Assembly: GCA_963556695.1 (NCBI GenBank)
Contig: CAUWAG010000020.1
Coordinates: 1,984,001 to 2,048,000 of the forward strand
Direction of reading: 5' to 3'
DNA: 64,000 nt
Source of the DNA: Anthostomella pinea
Lineage: Eukaryota > Ascomycota > Sordariomycetes > Xylariales > Xylariaceae
In this document: positions 10,576 to 21,977 of the stretch, piece by piece
How positions within the stretch are numbered: position 1 is the first letter of the stretch
Layout: the number at the start of each line of letters is the position of its first letter
Program-made: the position numbers and the translations under genes
The notes under the pieces: generated by a model
Databases searched by the model: none
What the model was told of the DNA's origin: nothing
What the model saw: only the letters and a program-made list of their open reading frames with translations

Positions 10576-12206
10576 ATGCCAGTCATCAATGGCGTGAAGA
10601 TGGCTTGGTATGTCGGTTTGCTATTTTACCTATGTTGCTACTATCCTTCGTTGCCCAGCTGTCAGCGCGCTTCTCTCATTCGGGGCTCGAATAGACCCGA
10701 ACACGTGGACTGCACTGATGTCTGTTTGCTAGTGAGCCATGCATAAGAGGCCACCGGGCGCCCTCATGTAGCCATGGAGATGGCAGGGTCATGGTGCCAG
10801 TCCGGAAGCCTGGTCGTCCGTTGCGAGATTGCCCTCATGCGAAGGGAAGCCAGTGCTCTTGCGACGCCATCACGGTCGCGATACCCCGGAAGAGGAAGTG
10901 CGCGTGTTCACACGATGTAGAATCGTCTGAAGACGCCGACATGAAAAGACATCAGCACTTCTCATTAAGTCCCAGCGCGACAGAACGACCCGAAAGCTCC
11001 TTTCCTCCCACGCCCAGCGCCTCTTCAACAGGCGTTGAAGATGTCGTGGAGATGCGCACGGAGAGTAAAGGTTCATTTCACGGGACACTATCACCCGCGA
11101 ACTACGATTCATCGCCGCCGAATGGATCCATACCGGCCGGGACTGCTTCTTTCAACGTACCCCATGGTCCGACCGCCCCATCTGGCCCAGTTCCCCTTCA
11201 AGGCTCGAGCTGCTGTGCAGGCAAAGCAAGAATCGCGCGTTCCTCTGCTCAGATGCCAGGAATGATCGCGCCTTCCTCTACTCAGATAACGGGAAGCATT
11301 GCGCCTTCCTCTACTCAGATGTCAGGTTGCTGTCAGCCCACGGCTCCCGCTACACCCAGTCCTCCAACAAACTATACGATGCCTCAGGTGATGCCTCAAA
11401 TGATACCTCAAATGCCGCCCCTCAACGTACGAGCGGGTAGCAGCTGCGGGGTAGCAGTGGGAGCAATGCAATTGCCACCGAACGCGATTCCCGCCATGCC
11501 AGTCCAACCCCTCGCCTTCAGTCTCCCACTTTGCACAGGCTGCCTTACCAACACACAAGCCACTTTCTTGATCTACCCATCTCTACAGGGCAATGTCGTG
11601 GAACGTGCTGATCCAGCGACCCTACCACAGCGGCTTGAGGGTGCCAATGTTGTGTATGTGGCGATCCCCTGCGGGCCCAACGCGCCACCAGGCCCATATG
11701 CACATGCACATCCCCAGCCAACAACCCCTTGGCTTCCGAATAGCCACATCCCACATCAATCACACCCTCTTCAGCGGCAGAACGAGACCTATAGCAATGC
11801 GCATGCGGCACACGAGTGTCTTTGCGGGCCAGGATGCGAGTGCTTGGGCTGCATTGATCACCCGTTCAACAGTGCCACGGAAGCATATGTCCAATCCGCC
11901 TATCACTTGAGCAATTCGGAGTGGAACGGCGGCGCGGGATTGACGGGGGAGTCCAATGGAGCCGGGTTACAAAGCGCCGGGCATGCCACACCGCAAGAAG
12001 AGACCAGCGACGACATCTCTTTGCAATTAGCTCTAGCAGGCTTGACCAACAATTCCCCTCCGGGACAGGTCGTCGACCCGAACAGTTTCTTCTTCGTCGA
12101 GTACCCGATCGATCTGGCCTACACCGATAACAACGCTGGCCCAAGCGGACGTGCCGCTGCTGCAGACCTGGCCAACGGGAGGAGGAACGATTGTGATATG
12201 CTGTGA
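10576..12206 (+). CDS. copper-fist transcription factor
   Basis: Exon 1 (10576-10607) encodes MPVINGVKMA plus two bases of a Cys codon. The intron 10608-10732 has GTATGT and CTAG borders, and exon 2 (10733-12206) continues CEPCIRGHRAPSCSHGDGR then VPVRKPGRPLRDCPH. The product is 501 aa. This is a complete copper-fist DNA-binding domain (residues 1 to about 43): Zn-binding Cys/His spacing, the KGRP-like minor-groove arm and the invariant N-terminal NGVKMAC. Next comes a CSCD...CAC segment, then a Pro/Ser/Gln-rich middle with three near copies of IAPSSTQM. At residues about 343-365 lies CLCGPGCECLGCIDHPFN, the Cys-rich motif (CxCxxxCxCxxCxxH) of Mac1/Cuf1/Grisea-type copper sensors. By family knowledge it is nuclear and controls copper uptake or detoxification genes in response to Cu(I). 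Which direction applies here cannot be read from sequence. Confidence 0.92.
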
Positions 12207-12277
12207 TATCAGGCGTTTGGGTCATGATGCCGAGGGCTGATCCCGGCAGCAGCATCTTCATCTCACATATAGTCAAG

Positions 12278-12313
12278 GATGCTCGCCAAAGATGCTCGCC
12301 AAAAATGCTCGCA
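12278..12313. repeat. 13-bp triple tandem repeat
   Basis: Three copies of GATGCTCGCCAAA, the third ending AATGCTCGCA, about 70 bp after the copper-fist stop codon, probably in its 3' untranslated region. Confidence 0.8.
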
Positions 12314-13182
12314 TTCCGTTCACGTTGAAACTATTCTACCTAAGACTAAACTCGCAGGTACTGGAGCATCTAATGTGACCAATGAAATACCACAAGCACA
12401 CCAAGAAATACATCGTGGACAATGTTCGCGGGCAGAGCATCAAAGAGTACCCCTCCCTCCGCGGAGCTCCTGCGTTTCAATGTCAGAGGCAAGCAGGGTT
12501 CCCCTCCAGGTGACTCTCCGCCACGCTATATCAGTTTTGGCTGGTGGCGCGCAGTTGGTGCATGGTGGGTGGATATGAGCAAATATGCGCAGGTTTCCTA
12601 CGCATCGGATCACGCTACTGACTGCATGGTCTTACATGTATGTAAGATGCCCAGCTCACACTACATCTTCCTGACTGTGGTACACCGCTGATATCGAGTT
12701 CAGGCTCCTAGCATTGTGCGTACATAAGCGGTCATTCCAGCTTACGACCGGTGCCCTGGGCGGACTCGGTATCGGTCAATTTATGCTGGGTATGCATAGT
12801 AGATAGAGCCTGACGTTTGATAGCCGGGCTATACGTTGTCTATCTTCCTCTCTATCGAGTTGGTATTCGTGTCCAATACCAATCTTCGTCTTATGGTCCT
12901 CATATCTGGCGTATTGCAGCGGGCACTTGCACGTGAATCTGCTGTACTGGTGTATGTATGTGCGTGGAGGCTGTGGCACGGAAGGTGGGCTAAACCCTTA
13001 TATGGTGCCCTGGACGGTCACCCGGGCCAGCAACAGCATTCTGTCTACTTCTCGTCAGGTGTGACGGTCGGTGACCGTACACGAGTATATGAATCCCATT
13101 ATCTAGCTGGTGCTTCCGCCATCTAGATTCCGACCCTTTTGTCGAAGAGCCGGCGGAGCTGTCCACGCTGGGACACGGTGGC
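12314..13182. other. intergenic sequence, no gene seen
   Basis: About 870 bp between the copper-fist gene and the F-box relic. Frames are short and unconvincing. No repeats or RNA genes were recognised. Confidence 0.5.
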
Positions 13183-14758
13183 TCAGTGGTTGGGTTCTGA
13201 TACCGCCGTGACCATCAGGCCCTCCATGTCGGCGTCGTAGGCCGTAGGTAGACGACCCACCCCCTCAAGTGCTACTTGAAGTTTCCGTTTCCCAGCCCGG
13301 TTCCCTGAGATGGTTGGAGGGCAGAATTCTGTGAATATACTTGGCGCCTGGACTGTCGTGACCGTGAAAGAGTTCAGAAATTCGCTCATACGAAAGAGTC
13401 TGGAATCCGCCCCACGGGGACTCGTGATTTTGGAAAAGCGTCTCAAGTGCTGGTTATAGGTACGCATAGTGTCAAGAACATCCACCCATAAGCCGCTCAG
13501 CACGCTGACTCTTGACAATTGGAGTGTCACCCTCTGCTGGACCCCCGCAAGGAACCTCCGGAGCTCTTCTAGATGGAGTGGGCCCTCGAAAAAGAACTTG
13601 CGAAGTCGCGGCCACTTCCTAGTTAGGAGTAGGCTTCCAGGGCTCGAGCCTGGCGGTACTTGTGTCGCTCCCTGCCAGAAGAATTGTAAGTTTATATCAA
13701 TGCTTTCGATCGAGTTGTTGTCGATGAAGGCTTCCAAGAAACACCTGAGGTGTTCCCACTGGAAAATGTCCCACGAGCTGAAGTTAGGGCTGCGACTGCG
13801 AAGAGGAGAGGGCCGAAATGTGAATTTCTTGAGTTGTCGCATAGCGATACTGAGGTCGTTGATGTCTTGTAGATCCCCGCAATAATGCGAGACATCGCCG
13901 ACGGGTGCAATGCGATAGTCGATGTCTGTCAACATGACTCCCGTTTTGCAAATAGCCGATGTGACTTGCCCGACTACCTCAACAAACGGTTGGTAACTGA
14001 GGCCGTTCTCGTCTGCTTCCTCCCAGTCCATCGGCTGGACCATGTAATTGGTAAGTCGAGTGGGCGTCCCCATGGCCTGGGTGAAGGAATCGGCATCGCT
14101 GTATAACCAAGTGCGCTCTTCATTATAATTGCCAATGAAGAGGGACATTGCAGCGGGCATGCGTGACACACCATCAGCTACCGCTTGGGCGAATGTTCCA
14201 TCGGTCCGAGCTCGTTCCTGGTCGAGATATCCCTGGAGGTACAACTCATGGGCATTGACTAGGAGTGTATAATTCTCCCTACCGTGGCCATCGAGCATGT
14301 CGGCTGGAATACCAGAGATATATTGTCCCATGCTTGTTCCATCAGTACATATTTGGGGAGGGCCTCTCGTTCGGCATGTCCTATCGACGATGGTCCGTGA
14401 CCTTGGTCTCTCACCCCAAACGTCCGCAAGTGGTCCAGCTGAACTTCCACGAACGCGCGGAACTCATTCGCCAGCTCAGAGGCAAATAAATCCAGTCTCA
14501 CGTTGACCCGACGTACCCCCTTCGCAATCGAAGGTGCCGAGAAATCCGGTCGAGCCTTGCGAGAGACGCCGTGGTCATGAAGACCGAGACGGCGGGGGTG
14601 AGCAGATGAGAGCTCGCATCGCAGAAACGTCGACACCAATCGAACTACGGGGATCTCCAGCGGCTCGTCGGAATAAGGTTCACTGAGGAAGCTGAATACA
14701 TGAGTCAGGATCTCATTGGGAAGTCGAGAATATGCGGCGAGCCTATTGAGGGGCCGGC
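13183..14758 (-). pseudogene. F-box/LRR-type gene, frame-disrupted
   Basis: The upstream part (about 14758-14330) has an F-box in one frame: RLPNEILTHVFSFLSEP, then VVRLVSTFLRC. The larger 382-aa part (14331-13183) is in another frame and carries an alpha/beta leucine-rich region (for example LRCFLEAFIDNNSIESIDINL and RLRKFFFEGPLHLEELRRFL), typical of fungal F-box proteins. The F-box frame also has a stop just upstream of the motif with no in-frame ATG; the nearest ATG (about 14789) is in a different frame. At least two frame changes are therefore needed. I looked for GT-AG introns at both junctions and found none that restores frame. If functional it would be a substrate adaptor of an SCF ubiquitin ligase; as it stands it looks decayed. 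Confidence 0.6.
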
Positions 14759-14829
14759 ATGGCGGTCATCGTGTGTCGCGTTGGCCATGAAGGGATGGAA
14801 GTGGATGTTCATGAATTCTTGTACTGACT

Positions 14830-15561
14830 TATCAACACATCATCGTTGACCAGACACCGGGTCGAGCCACAACAAGCCACAACAACTAGCCACAGCTGGT
14901 ATCCACCTTATTGCGAACCCCCTTTACACTGTTGGGCCTCGACCCGACTCGTCACAGATGCGAAGTACCTCCTCCGTCCAAACCGCTGTTAGATGATCAT
15001 GGCTTACCTAGTCCATGGTCCTGTAATCGAAGACAATTGTGCCGTTCCTGACCGTGAGAATCGAATCTGCGCTTTTGAACTCTCGTTGGGGTATGGGCAA
15101 GCGCAACAAGTCAATAAGTTAGTCATAAGGTTCATCGCCCTATTTCTTCTAGCATTGACAGGAATACAGATTGTTGAGGTGTGGCCATGATAGGAAGAAA
15201 CCTTCTAATCCTCGATTAATATGTCAATCCTTGATGTCTGCTATACAAGACCATGACTCGGCGGACGCCAGTATTTTCCTTCTGATATGAAGAGTCCACG
15301 AGAACTGCAGTGTCGTGTGGCTAACTGCAGTTGTAGATCATGATACCCCCAATGTGCTCTCGCTTGCCTAATGTCAGGAAGCGTACAAAGGAACCTTTCG
15401 TGTACATATACGGGGCTCCCACACCTGATCAGTGTACTTTAGCTCCCTGCAGAACAACTCCCCCCATATGGTTGGCCTTCTGACAATCACATCCTGGGCC
15501 TCTCTTCCTCCCTGGCTAGTGGTGTCTCTGATCCGCTGCTGAGAGGATTCGTGGCACGGCG
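14830..15561. other. intergenic sequence, no gene seen
   Basis: About 730 bp between two F-box relics. It includes short direct repeats of a GAGCCACAACAA type near 14872-14892 but no supportable gene. Confidence 0.5.
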
Positions 15562-17072
15562 TTAAGTTGTGTGAACGCAGCCCGCGGAAGTGCCACTGTT
15601 GAAGCTGGCTTCGATGCCGGCTTCCTTGAAAGGTCGGATAGCTAGTTCGAGCTCACGGCGCCCTATGCCTCCCACGCGTAGTTCCATGAACAGTTGCAGG
15701 CGCAGTTCCTGGCTCTCCTTCCGAAGCCGTGCCCGGAATCGCTGGGGTGCCTCAACGTCCAGAATCAATTTGACTTCGTTCAAGTTGGGAAACTGGCCTC
15801 CCATCGCGTCTTGCGTAAAACGTACGATTGCCACCAGGACACGATCATCTGATAGGGTCAAGGTGAAACTTTTGATGGAATGCGGGAGGTCGATCAATGC
15901 GGTGTCCGGAGATCGACTAAGCTCTGCGTCTACCCAAAGAGTTTGCTGCGTGATATGAAGAGTCTCCAACTTCGAGAAGTCCTTCAGGCTATGGAGAAAT
16001 TCTTCTCTTCGGCCTCGAAGTACCAAATCGGCTCTGTGATGCAGAGCTCGAGTGTTCGAAGCGATGACATGGAAGGAGCGAGAGCCCTAACAATTTCGCC
16101 CGGCGTGGCTCCCCTGTAAGTCCCGGGTGATGAAGGCTCACGTAAGATCCCATGAGGTTCTGAACTGTACGCGAAGTGTTCCAAATACCGCAGGCCGTCG
16201 GGAAATAGGTTCTTCAAACAAGGCCGGGTCAAGATGTTCGAGTGAAGAACCAGTGAGCGGAGGTTGGCCAGTTTCATCTCTTCCATGCAAACTACACCAC
16301 AGATGACTGTCAGATGTTCCAGATGTGGTGCAGCATGGTAAACCTCCTTGAGGCCGCCAATATCGGAGTAGTTTGTTTGCCCCACGGGATTTTCGGGGTA
16401 AACATCGAAAGGATCCAGAGGAAATAGACCGCCACCGTACCCGCCACTGGGGCCGTACACAATTGACTTGAGGCTTAGTGATGATCTTGGCTCTAGAACG
16501 TGGAACCTGTCTAGACCGAACAACGAGACCGAGGCCAACTTGGGTAGGGTGGGGAGAACAAGCTGTATCAATAATAACGTAGCGGGGACTTTCTGGAATG
16601 TGCAATAACCGCTTTGCTCATCGGGAGCCCAGCTTAAATACGCGGCAACGTCTTCGTATCCCAGCTTCTTGACAAGTTGTTCTGGCTGGGGCAGGGGAAA
16701 ACGTGGCATCCGAGATGCTCTGAAAGTAGTCTCACGCCGCGCGAGGATGGGATCCTCAAGAATGCGAATTGTGTAGGGGAGAAGGGGAAAATAGTCGCGG
16801 CAAGACATCCAACGTGTCATCGAGCCTATCTGGACGAGCAACGGAGACGCCACGGCATGCAGCACCTTGCAAGATCGAGATAGACTGACCATGCCGGCGA
16901 GAGATGCGTCAGCCACGTTGAGATCATCAAAGATCTGGTGTTGAGACTCGTCGCAGTTCGACACGAGACATGCGCATACCTCAACGACAATCGCGAGTGG
17001 AAGGTCGAGTAGTTTAAAGGCGGCCATGCCGTTTGAATAATGAAAACGACCCTCAGTTCCGGTCAGCTCCAA
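15562..17072 (-). pseudogene. F-box-like leucine-rich protein gene with frameshift
   Basis: The 362-aa frame (17072-15984) begins with an F-box-like segment (FKLLDLPLAIVVEVCACLV, then SLSRSCKVLHAVASPLLV). Leucine-rich alternation follows (LRSLVLHSNILTRPCLKNLF, SMSSLRTLELCI). It stops right after EPIWYFEAEEKNFSIA. A second frame from 16026 to 15562 continues the same pattern with GRREEFLHSLKDFSKLETLHITQQ and ends near a plausible C-terminus. The two overlap by about 40 bp, so a one-base frameshift explains the break. The only GT-AG pair there would give a 35-bp intron, which is too short. Together they would make a protein of about 500 aa. It is separate from, but the same kind as, the neighbouring relic at 13-14.7 kb. 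Confidence 0.6.
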
Positions 17073-17819
17073 GTTAAATCAGCAGAGGGTTGGCCACGAC
17101 TTACTCAGAGTCTATTGATTGGTTTGGCAACGAAAGTCCAAAGCCCGGAGGCATGTGATGTGATTAAAATGTCACTTGCTAGGATGTTATTTATTGTAAG
17201 TATTCCGTTAGGCAACCACTCAAGAGGTTGAATTTGCTTCATAATAGAAACACACAGTTCACTGAATGCCTCCGTTTCTAACTGTTTCGATTTTCTGTCG
17301 ATACTGATAGATACTGCTGCCTTGGTTGTGAGACGCCTTGCTCTTTGTGTCGTACTAGCGGAGAAGAGTTATGCGCTTGTATGAGTCTTGGCAGTTGAAA
17401 GCATACCCCTTTTCTGTATTAGACAGGCATGCATGAGGAGTGTGTAAGAACTACGAATTCCAAGGATTTATTGACTGTACCTCTTACACGACGTGTCGGG
17501 CTCGGGCTCAGACGCCAGATGAAGCCACTGAATGCAGTCTATTAGCGAAGGGAGTCGAACCTGGAAGGCAGTTATGCCTTGACAACTTCAGCTCAGCCTC
17601 TCTTCCATAGATAACTTACGCCTGCCTGAGCGTGTGGCAAGTATCGATTGAGTGGTTTGCACCGATATTTGCTCAAACTGGAAGACAGTACATGATGTGT
17701 TACGATTCTCTCAGTTCATATCAGGGAAGCTTTTTTCGCGTACTGGTTTAGTTCTCAACATTAAAATCCACGTAAGTCATCCCACAAATCCACTCGATGA
17801 CCCCACGGCCTCTCTCTCT
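17073..17819. other. intergenic sequence, no gene seen
   Basis: No supportable coding frame. A B-box-like GGTTCGACTCC occurs on the minus strand near 17555, but no cloverleaf forms around it. Confidence 0.45.
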
Positions 17820-17820
17820 C

Positions 17821-17864
<44 letters not shown>

Positions 17865-17871
17865 CGCGCGT
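17820..17871. repeat. (GT)n dinucleotide microsatellite
   Basis: About 50 bp of TG repeats with a few C and A interruptions, ending in TGCGCGCG. It lies in noncoding sequence. Confidence 0.9.
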
Positions 17872-17999
17872 GCATTGTCAGTAGAGTGGAATAAAAGTAC
17901 ATACGCTACCAGGGTCCTCAGCGTACGAGTAGGTTGTTGCCATACTCGACCGACCCAGTCCTTGACATGTCTAACCCCTGATCAGTCAGCGACGCGATG

Positions 18000-18370
18000 A
18001 GCTTCTCGGCCACCTTCGGGTTGCCAGGGAAGTGGTATAAACCGGTCGATGTGCAGCGGCTCCATCTACTGGTTGGCGGGCCCAATGCGCCCGTCAGCGA
18101 TGCTGACGGCGATGGTGGGCATGTGGTTGCGGAGAAGCTCCCGAAGTGGTCGTCGAGGAAGGCGAAGACTACATGGAGTTTGGCATCTCGCAGCGTCTTG
18201 CTCAGCGCCGGCGTCGCCTCCTCGATTCGCCGTCGTCAGGCATTGCCGTCTCGGGGAAGCCGATGGCCCGCTTTCGGTCGTGTTAGTCTTTGGTGGTTTG
18301 GTTGGGAACTGGGGCGGACTTGCCTGGCGGGTGCGAGAGACTGCTGCCACTATTTTGCCCATGGTGATTG
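18000..18370 (-). pseudogene. possible relic of a LigB-type ring-cleavage dioxygenase
   Basis: On the minus strand two frames give fragments resembling class III extradiol (LigB) dioxygenases. One has FAFLDDHFGSFS and later TGLYHFPGNPKVAEKLIASL; the other has NHMPTIAVSIADGRIGPAN, similar to the MPTFAIGIAD-YGPA stretch of protocatechuate 4,5-dioxygenase-like proteins. No single frame holds the whole, so it is broken. The call rests on remembered family patterns and is tentative. It lies 300 bp upstream of the NmrA-like gene on the opposite strand. Confidence 0.3.
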
Positions 18371-18673
18371 TGATCTGTTATGTGATGATTAAGGCTGTGT
18401 ACAGACGGTCGTACTTGAAGTGTCTACTTATTTCGACCAAATGGGAAGGTATGATATTTACTGGCTTTTCTAGTCGTCCCTGCCAGCCCGGGTAGGCGCG
18501 TCGGGCGGCCAGCCGACGAAATGCCCCGCGATAACGCGACACGCCCTTCTCCGCTGCAAGATCAGCACACCGCCTCTACACAGACAGAACACCATCGTAT
18601 GTTCAACAGGCCAATTCTTGCGCCGCTTACCCCGAAACTCTGAGTCCTGAAAGCTGATTGCATCGCAGGCCAG

Positions 18674-19777
18674 ATGTCAAAAGGAGGAGAAAGTTCGTCG
18701 GAGGCAGCCGTCCCGCCGGCCAAGAAGATCCTGGTGTTCGGCGCCACCGGTGTCATCGGCAAGGTCATCACAGCCGCGCTCATCAACGCAAAGGCCGAGT
18801 TCGCGCGCATCGGCATCTTCACCTCGGAGGCAACCTTCGCCGGAAAAGCGGCGCTTATCGACGCCATCTGCGAGGGCGGCGTCGACGTGATTGTTGGCGA
18901 TGTCAATAATGATGCCCAGGTTTTGAACGCGTATCAAGGTGCGACAGCCCAGAACGCATGAGATTGGGATTGAGAGCGAGAGCGAGAGCTAAACGGCAGT
19001 TCAGCATTTGACACGGTCGTGAGCGCTGTTGGTCGCAATGCCATCGACAAGCAGATGAATCTCATCCGGCTCGCCGAGTCCTCAAGCACTATCACGCGCT
19101 TCATCCCTTCCGAGTACGGCACCGACATCGAGTACAACGCCTCATCAGCAGAGGAGAGGCCCCACCAGAAGAAGCTTCAGGTGCGGGCTTACATCTGGTC
19201 CTCCGTGTCAAGAATGCGGTACACGTATCTCGTGACGGGTCCGTTCGCAGACATGTACATGGGCCCCATGGCCCACGAGCCTCGCGCGGGAACCTTTGAC
19301 GTAGTAAACAGAAAGGCCACGCTCCTAGGAGACGGAACCGGAAAGATCAGCCTGACGACTATGGCAGAGTGAGTTTGGCTTCTTCAACCACCCCGCCCTA
19401 GACTCTGGCTTTCTTTTCTGACATCCACCAGCGTCGGCCGCCTCCTCATTGCCGTGCTCCTGCACCCCGAAGCGAGCGACAACCGCGCCTTGAAAGTAAG
19501 TTCCTACACCACGACACCCAACGAGATCCTCGCCGAGTTCGAGCGCCAAACGGGATCGAAATGGGACGTCTCCTACACCCCCCTAGGGGACCTGCGGGGC
19601 CTGGAGAACAACGCTTGGCAAGAGGGCAGCCCAGTGGCGACTGTCTTCACGTTGCGGCGGATATGGACCGAGGGCAGCACGCTGTATGAGAAGACTGACA
19701 ACGCGGCGCTGGGGATGGCGAAGATGGACACCCTGGAGATGTCGGTCCAGGAGACGATCTGGAAGGCACACGGTTGA
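18674..19777 (+). CDS. NmrA-like / isoflavone reductase-like NAD(P)-binding protein
   Basis: Three exons (18674-18938, 19005-19368, 19432-19777) give 324 aa. Intron 1 (66 nt) has a GCTAAA branch and TTCAG acceptor and joins NAYQ to AFDTVVSAVGR; intron 2 (63 nt, GTGAGT...CAG) joins TTMAD to VGRLLIAVLL. Both junctions restore frame exactly. Near the N-terminus is the Rossmann motif LVFGATGVIGKVI (GxxGxxG), followed by the family's RFIPSEYGTDI and YLVTGPFADMYMGP. The length and order fit the NmrA/isoflavone reductase/phenylcoumaran benzylic ether reductase group of atypical short-chain dehydrogenases. These either reduce aromatic substrates with NADPH or act as redox-sensing regulators; which applies here is unknown. 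The ATG at 18674 gives the usual short polar lead before the Rossmann strand. Confidence 0.88.
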
Positions 19778-19994
19778 AAGAGCAGTTGTTTCCAAGCAGT
19801 TAACTGACTAGGATACCCACTAGATCGCTGCTACACTACGTTAGTATGGTCCTTTGCTTGTTCAGACTCACGACTGCATCAGAGTGTTGTCCACAAATCT
19901 TAAGGCATTGCTTTCTAGTTTCTCTATATGATTCTCCCACTCCTGACCCTTTCACCTGCCTTCCATTATAGCGCCATCACCTCCCACGCCGTCT

Positions 19995-21062
19995 TCAGAC
20001 CACAGGGTACTTCGGCCGTCCAGTAGTCAACCAGCCCGCCAGGTTCTCCATCAACGCCCGGTTATAATTATCATTAGTATCCGCCGCGCACCAGGCCACA
20101 TGCGGCGTCGTGACCAGATTGAGGTCCGCCGTATCGGGCACCAGCAACGGGCTGCTCTCCGGACCCGCCGGCTCCTCCAAATACACATCCGCAGCCGCGC
20201 CCGCAATCGTCCCCCTCCTCAGCGCCTTCACCAGCGCCGCCTCGTCCACGATGCCGCCCCGCGACACGTTGACCAGCACCGCGCACGACCTCATGCCCGC
20301 GAGTTCGGCATCGGAAATCAGGTTGAGTGTCTCCGGGGACCGTGGGAGGCAGAGTACTATGACGGAGGCCTCGGCGAGGATGGTCTCGAACGGCGTGCGA
20401 CCGCCGCCGCCGCCGCCTTCTGAGTATGATGGGGCGACCCCCTTCCGCGCCGCTATGAGCGTCTTCATGCCCAGCGCCTGGGCCGTCGACTCGATCTTCC
20501 TCCCTACGGCGCCGTAGCCAACGATGCCAAGCACCTCATCGCGACACGTCCGCGGCGGGTTGCCATCGGGTCCATTGAGAGTCCTCAGGAGGGTGCCCCG
20601 CCTGGGCCACTCCCCGGACCGCGTGAGCGTGTGCGTGAGCGCGATGGAGCGGCGCGCGGCGAAGTACGACGCGATGGCGTGCTCGGCGACGGCGGTGGCG
20701 TTGCAGTGGGGGGTGTTGGCTACCACGATCCCGCGGGCACGGCAGGCGGCTAGGTCGACTGAGTCGGTGCCGGATGCGACTACGGCGATCACTTTTAGGT
20801 GTGGGCTCACGTCTGCGCTCAGGACTTTGGCGCCGAGTGGGAGGGTCGTCATGATGACGATGTTGGCATCGCGGATTCGCTCGGCGATTTCATTGATATC
20901 CGGCTTGGTTCGCGTGTATTCTCGCACTTCGCATGTGTGCGGCGCCGGCAGCTGCAGGTCCGGCAGCGGACAGAAGAATGTCTCTAGTGCCACGATGGTG
21001 TGGTGCGTGTCTGGCTGGGACATTGTGGACGAGGTGGCAATCGTTGGCACTGGGTGAGACAC
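19995..21062 (-). CDS. D-2-hydroxyacid dehydrogenase (NAD-dependent)
   Basis: A single-exon 355-aa protein. The catalytic lobe spans residues 20-120 (VVASGTDSVDLAACRARGI, ANTPHCNATAVAEHAIA). The NAD-binding lobe has LGIVGYGAVGRKI (GxGxxG). Then come VNVSRGGIVDEAAL with the substrate-binding Arg, DVYLEEP with the catalytic Glu, and TTPHVAW with the acid-base His. All signature residues of the family are present, so it should be active. These enzymes reduce 2-keto acids such as hydroxypyruvate or glyoxylate, or oxidise the D-hydroxy acids; the exact substrate cannot be told. An internal poly-Gly stretch (about residue 215) is an unusual loop insertion. It is convergent with the NmrA-like gene, about 220 bp apart. 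Start choice between M1 and the second Met at residue 14 is open. Confidence 0.88.
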   Translation of the reverse strand: MSHPVPTIATSSTMSQPDTHHTIVALETFFCPLPDLQLPAPHTCEVREYTRTKPDINEIAERIRDANIVIMTTLPLGAKVLSADVSPHLKVIAVVASGTDSVDLAACRARGIVVANTPHCNATAVAEHAIASYFAARRSIALTHTLTRSGEWPRRGTLLRTLNGPDGNPPRTCRDEVLGIVGYGAVGRKIESTAQALGMKTLIAARKGVAPSYSEGGGGGGRTPFETILAEASVIVLCLPRSPETLNLISDAELAGMRSCAVLVNVSRGGIVDEAALVKALRRGTIAGAAADVYLEEPAGPESSPLLVPDTADLNLVTTPHVAWCAADTNDNYNRALMENLAGWLTTGRPKYPVV

Positions 21063-21977
21063 AGACGGGCTTCGGCTTCTGCTACAGTTGAAGGCCTCAC
21101 GAGGGTTCGGTGAGAAGCGTCAGTCACGAGAAATAATTCGGGCGGCATTCCCCTGCCGGGACCGGAGTTGTACGCTGATCGGACTCATCGGAGGGCGTGA
21201 TGTCAGCGCCGGCCTCCACAGCGGTCACAGGGGGACTACCGACGCCCTATAGTTGACCACGTCGGTAATACTATACCCGGCATCCACCCAGCTTCAGCTT
21301 CCACATGTTAACGCTCGATACTGGACAACCGAGGTGGTAGTTATAGTACAAGAATTCCCCTTCCGCAGTCGAAGCAGTCACCGCCTCGGTGTCAGAAGCC
21401 GTCAAGAACCGAAGCGGTTACCCCGAACTCGCCTCATTCCGGACGAGGCTCGGAGTCCGTCTCAGTTCAACGACAAATATGAGAAACGTGCGCCTACTTG
21501 AAGCATCAGCGACCTGGTAGCAAAACACTCCAAGACTTGGACGCACATTGTCGTACTGTAACCGGTAGCCCCCCACCTAGTTGTTTTTTATACCAAGAGC
21601 GAAGCGCGATATTGTCAGGTGAACATTATCTCGCAAGACAACATCTTAATACCTACCTCGCTATTAGTGGGCACCAAAAGCAGAACAGTATGCCCGGCTG
21701 GCATCTCTTCCACGAGCTTCGTGGATCTGGGCAAGGTTGACTATACCTAGGAAGGACCTGTTCGTCAACTATCTGGGGTAAGTAGCACTGCGCGGTTTTC
21801 TCCATGGCCGGGATCTTCGGGATCTTCGAGGCCTGGAGTCACAATCAAGATGACCCCAGGTGGCTGGCTCATCAACTCCCGACAATGCCAGCTTCCTGGC
21901 TACGGGATACAGGCGATATGTTTCCGTACGGGGAGACTCGACGGGTTTCCATTCCTGAGGTCGGGCCATCCAGAATC
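21063..21977. other. intergenic sequence, no gene seen
   Basis: About 900 bp that should include the dehydrogenase promoter. An in-frame ATG at 21804 could extend the transporter relic N-terminally, but that stretch has no transporter character. Nothing else was recognised. Confidence 0.45.

Noticed and set aside
14320..14420. An 82-bp intron (GTGAGA...CTGAT...AAG) joining the two halves of the first F-box gene
   Set aside because: The acceptor is AAG and the join does not lead into the frame of the second half.
15984..16026. A 35-bp GT-AG intron that would repair the F-box-like gene
   Set aside because: Shorter than any other intron in the window (59 nt or more); a frameshift is the simpler reading.
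17540..17640. Possible tRNA on the minus strand with GGTTCGACTCC
   Set aside because: No D-arm or acceptor pairing could be found around the B-box-like sequence.
20074..20423. Gly/Arg-rich frames opposite or within the hydroxyacid dehydrogenase
   Set aside because: Out-of-frame shadows of a strong, motif-complete gene.
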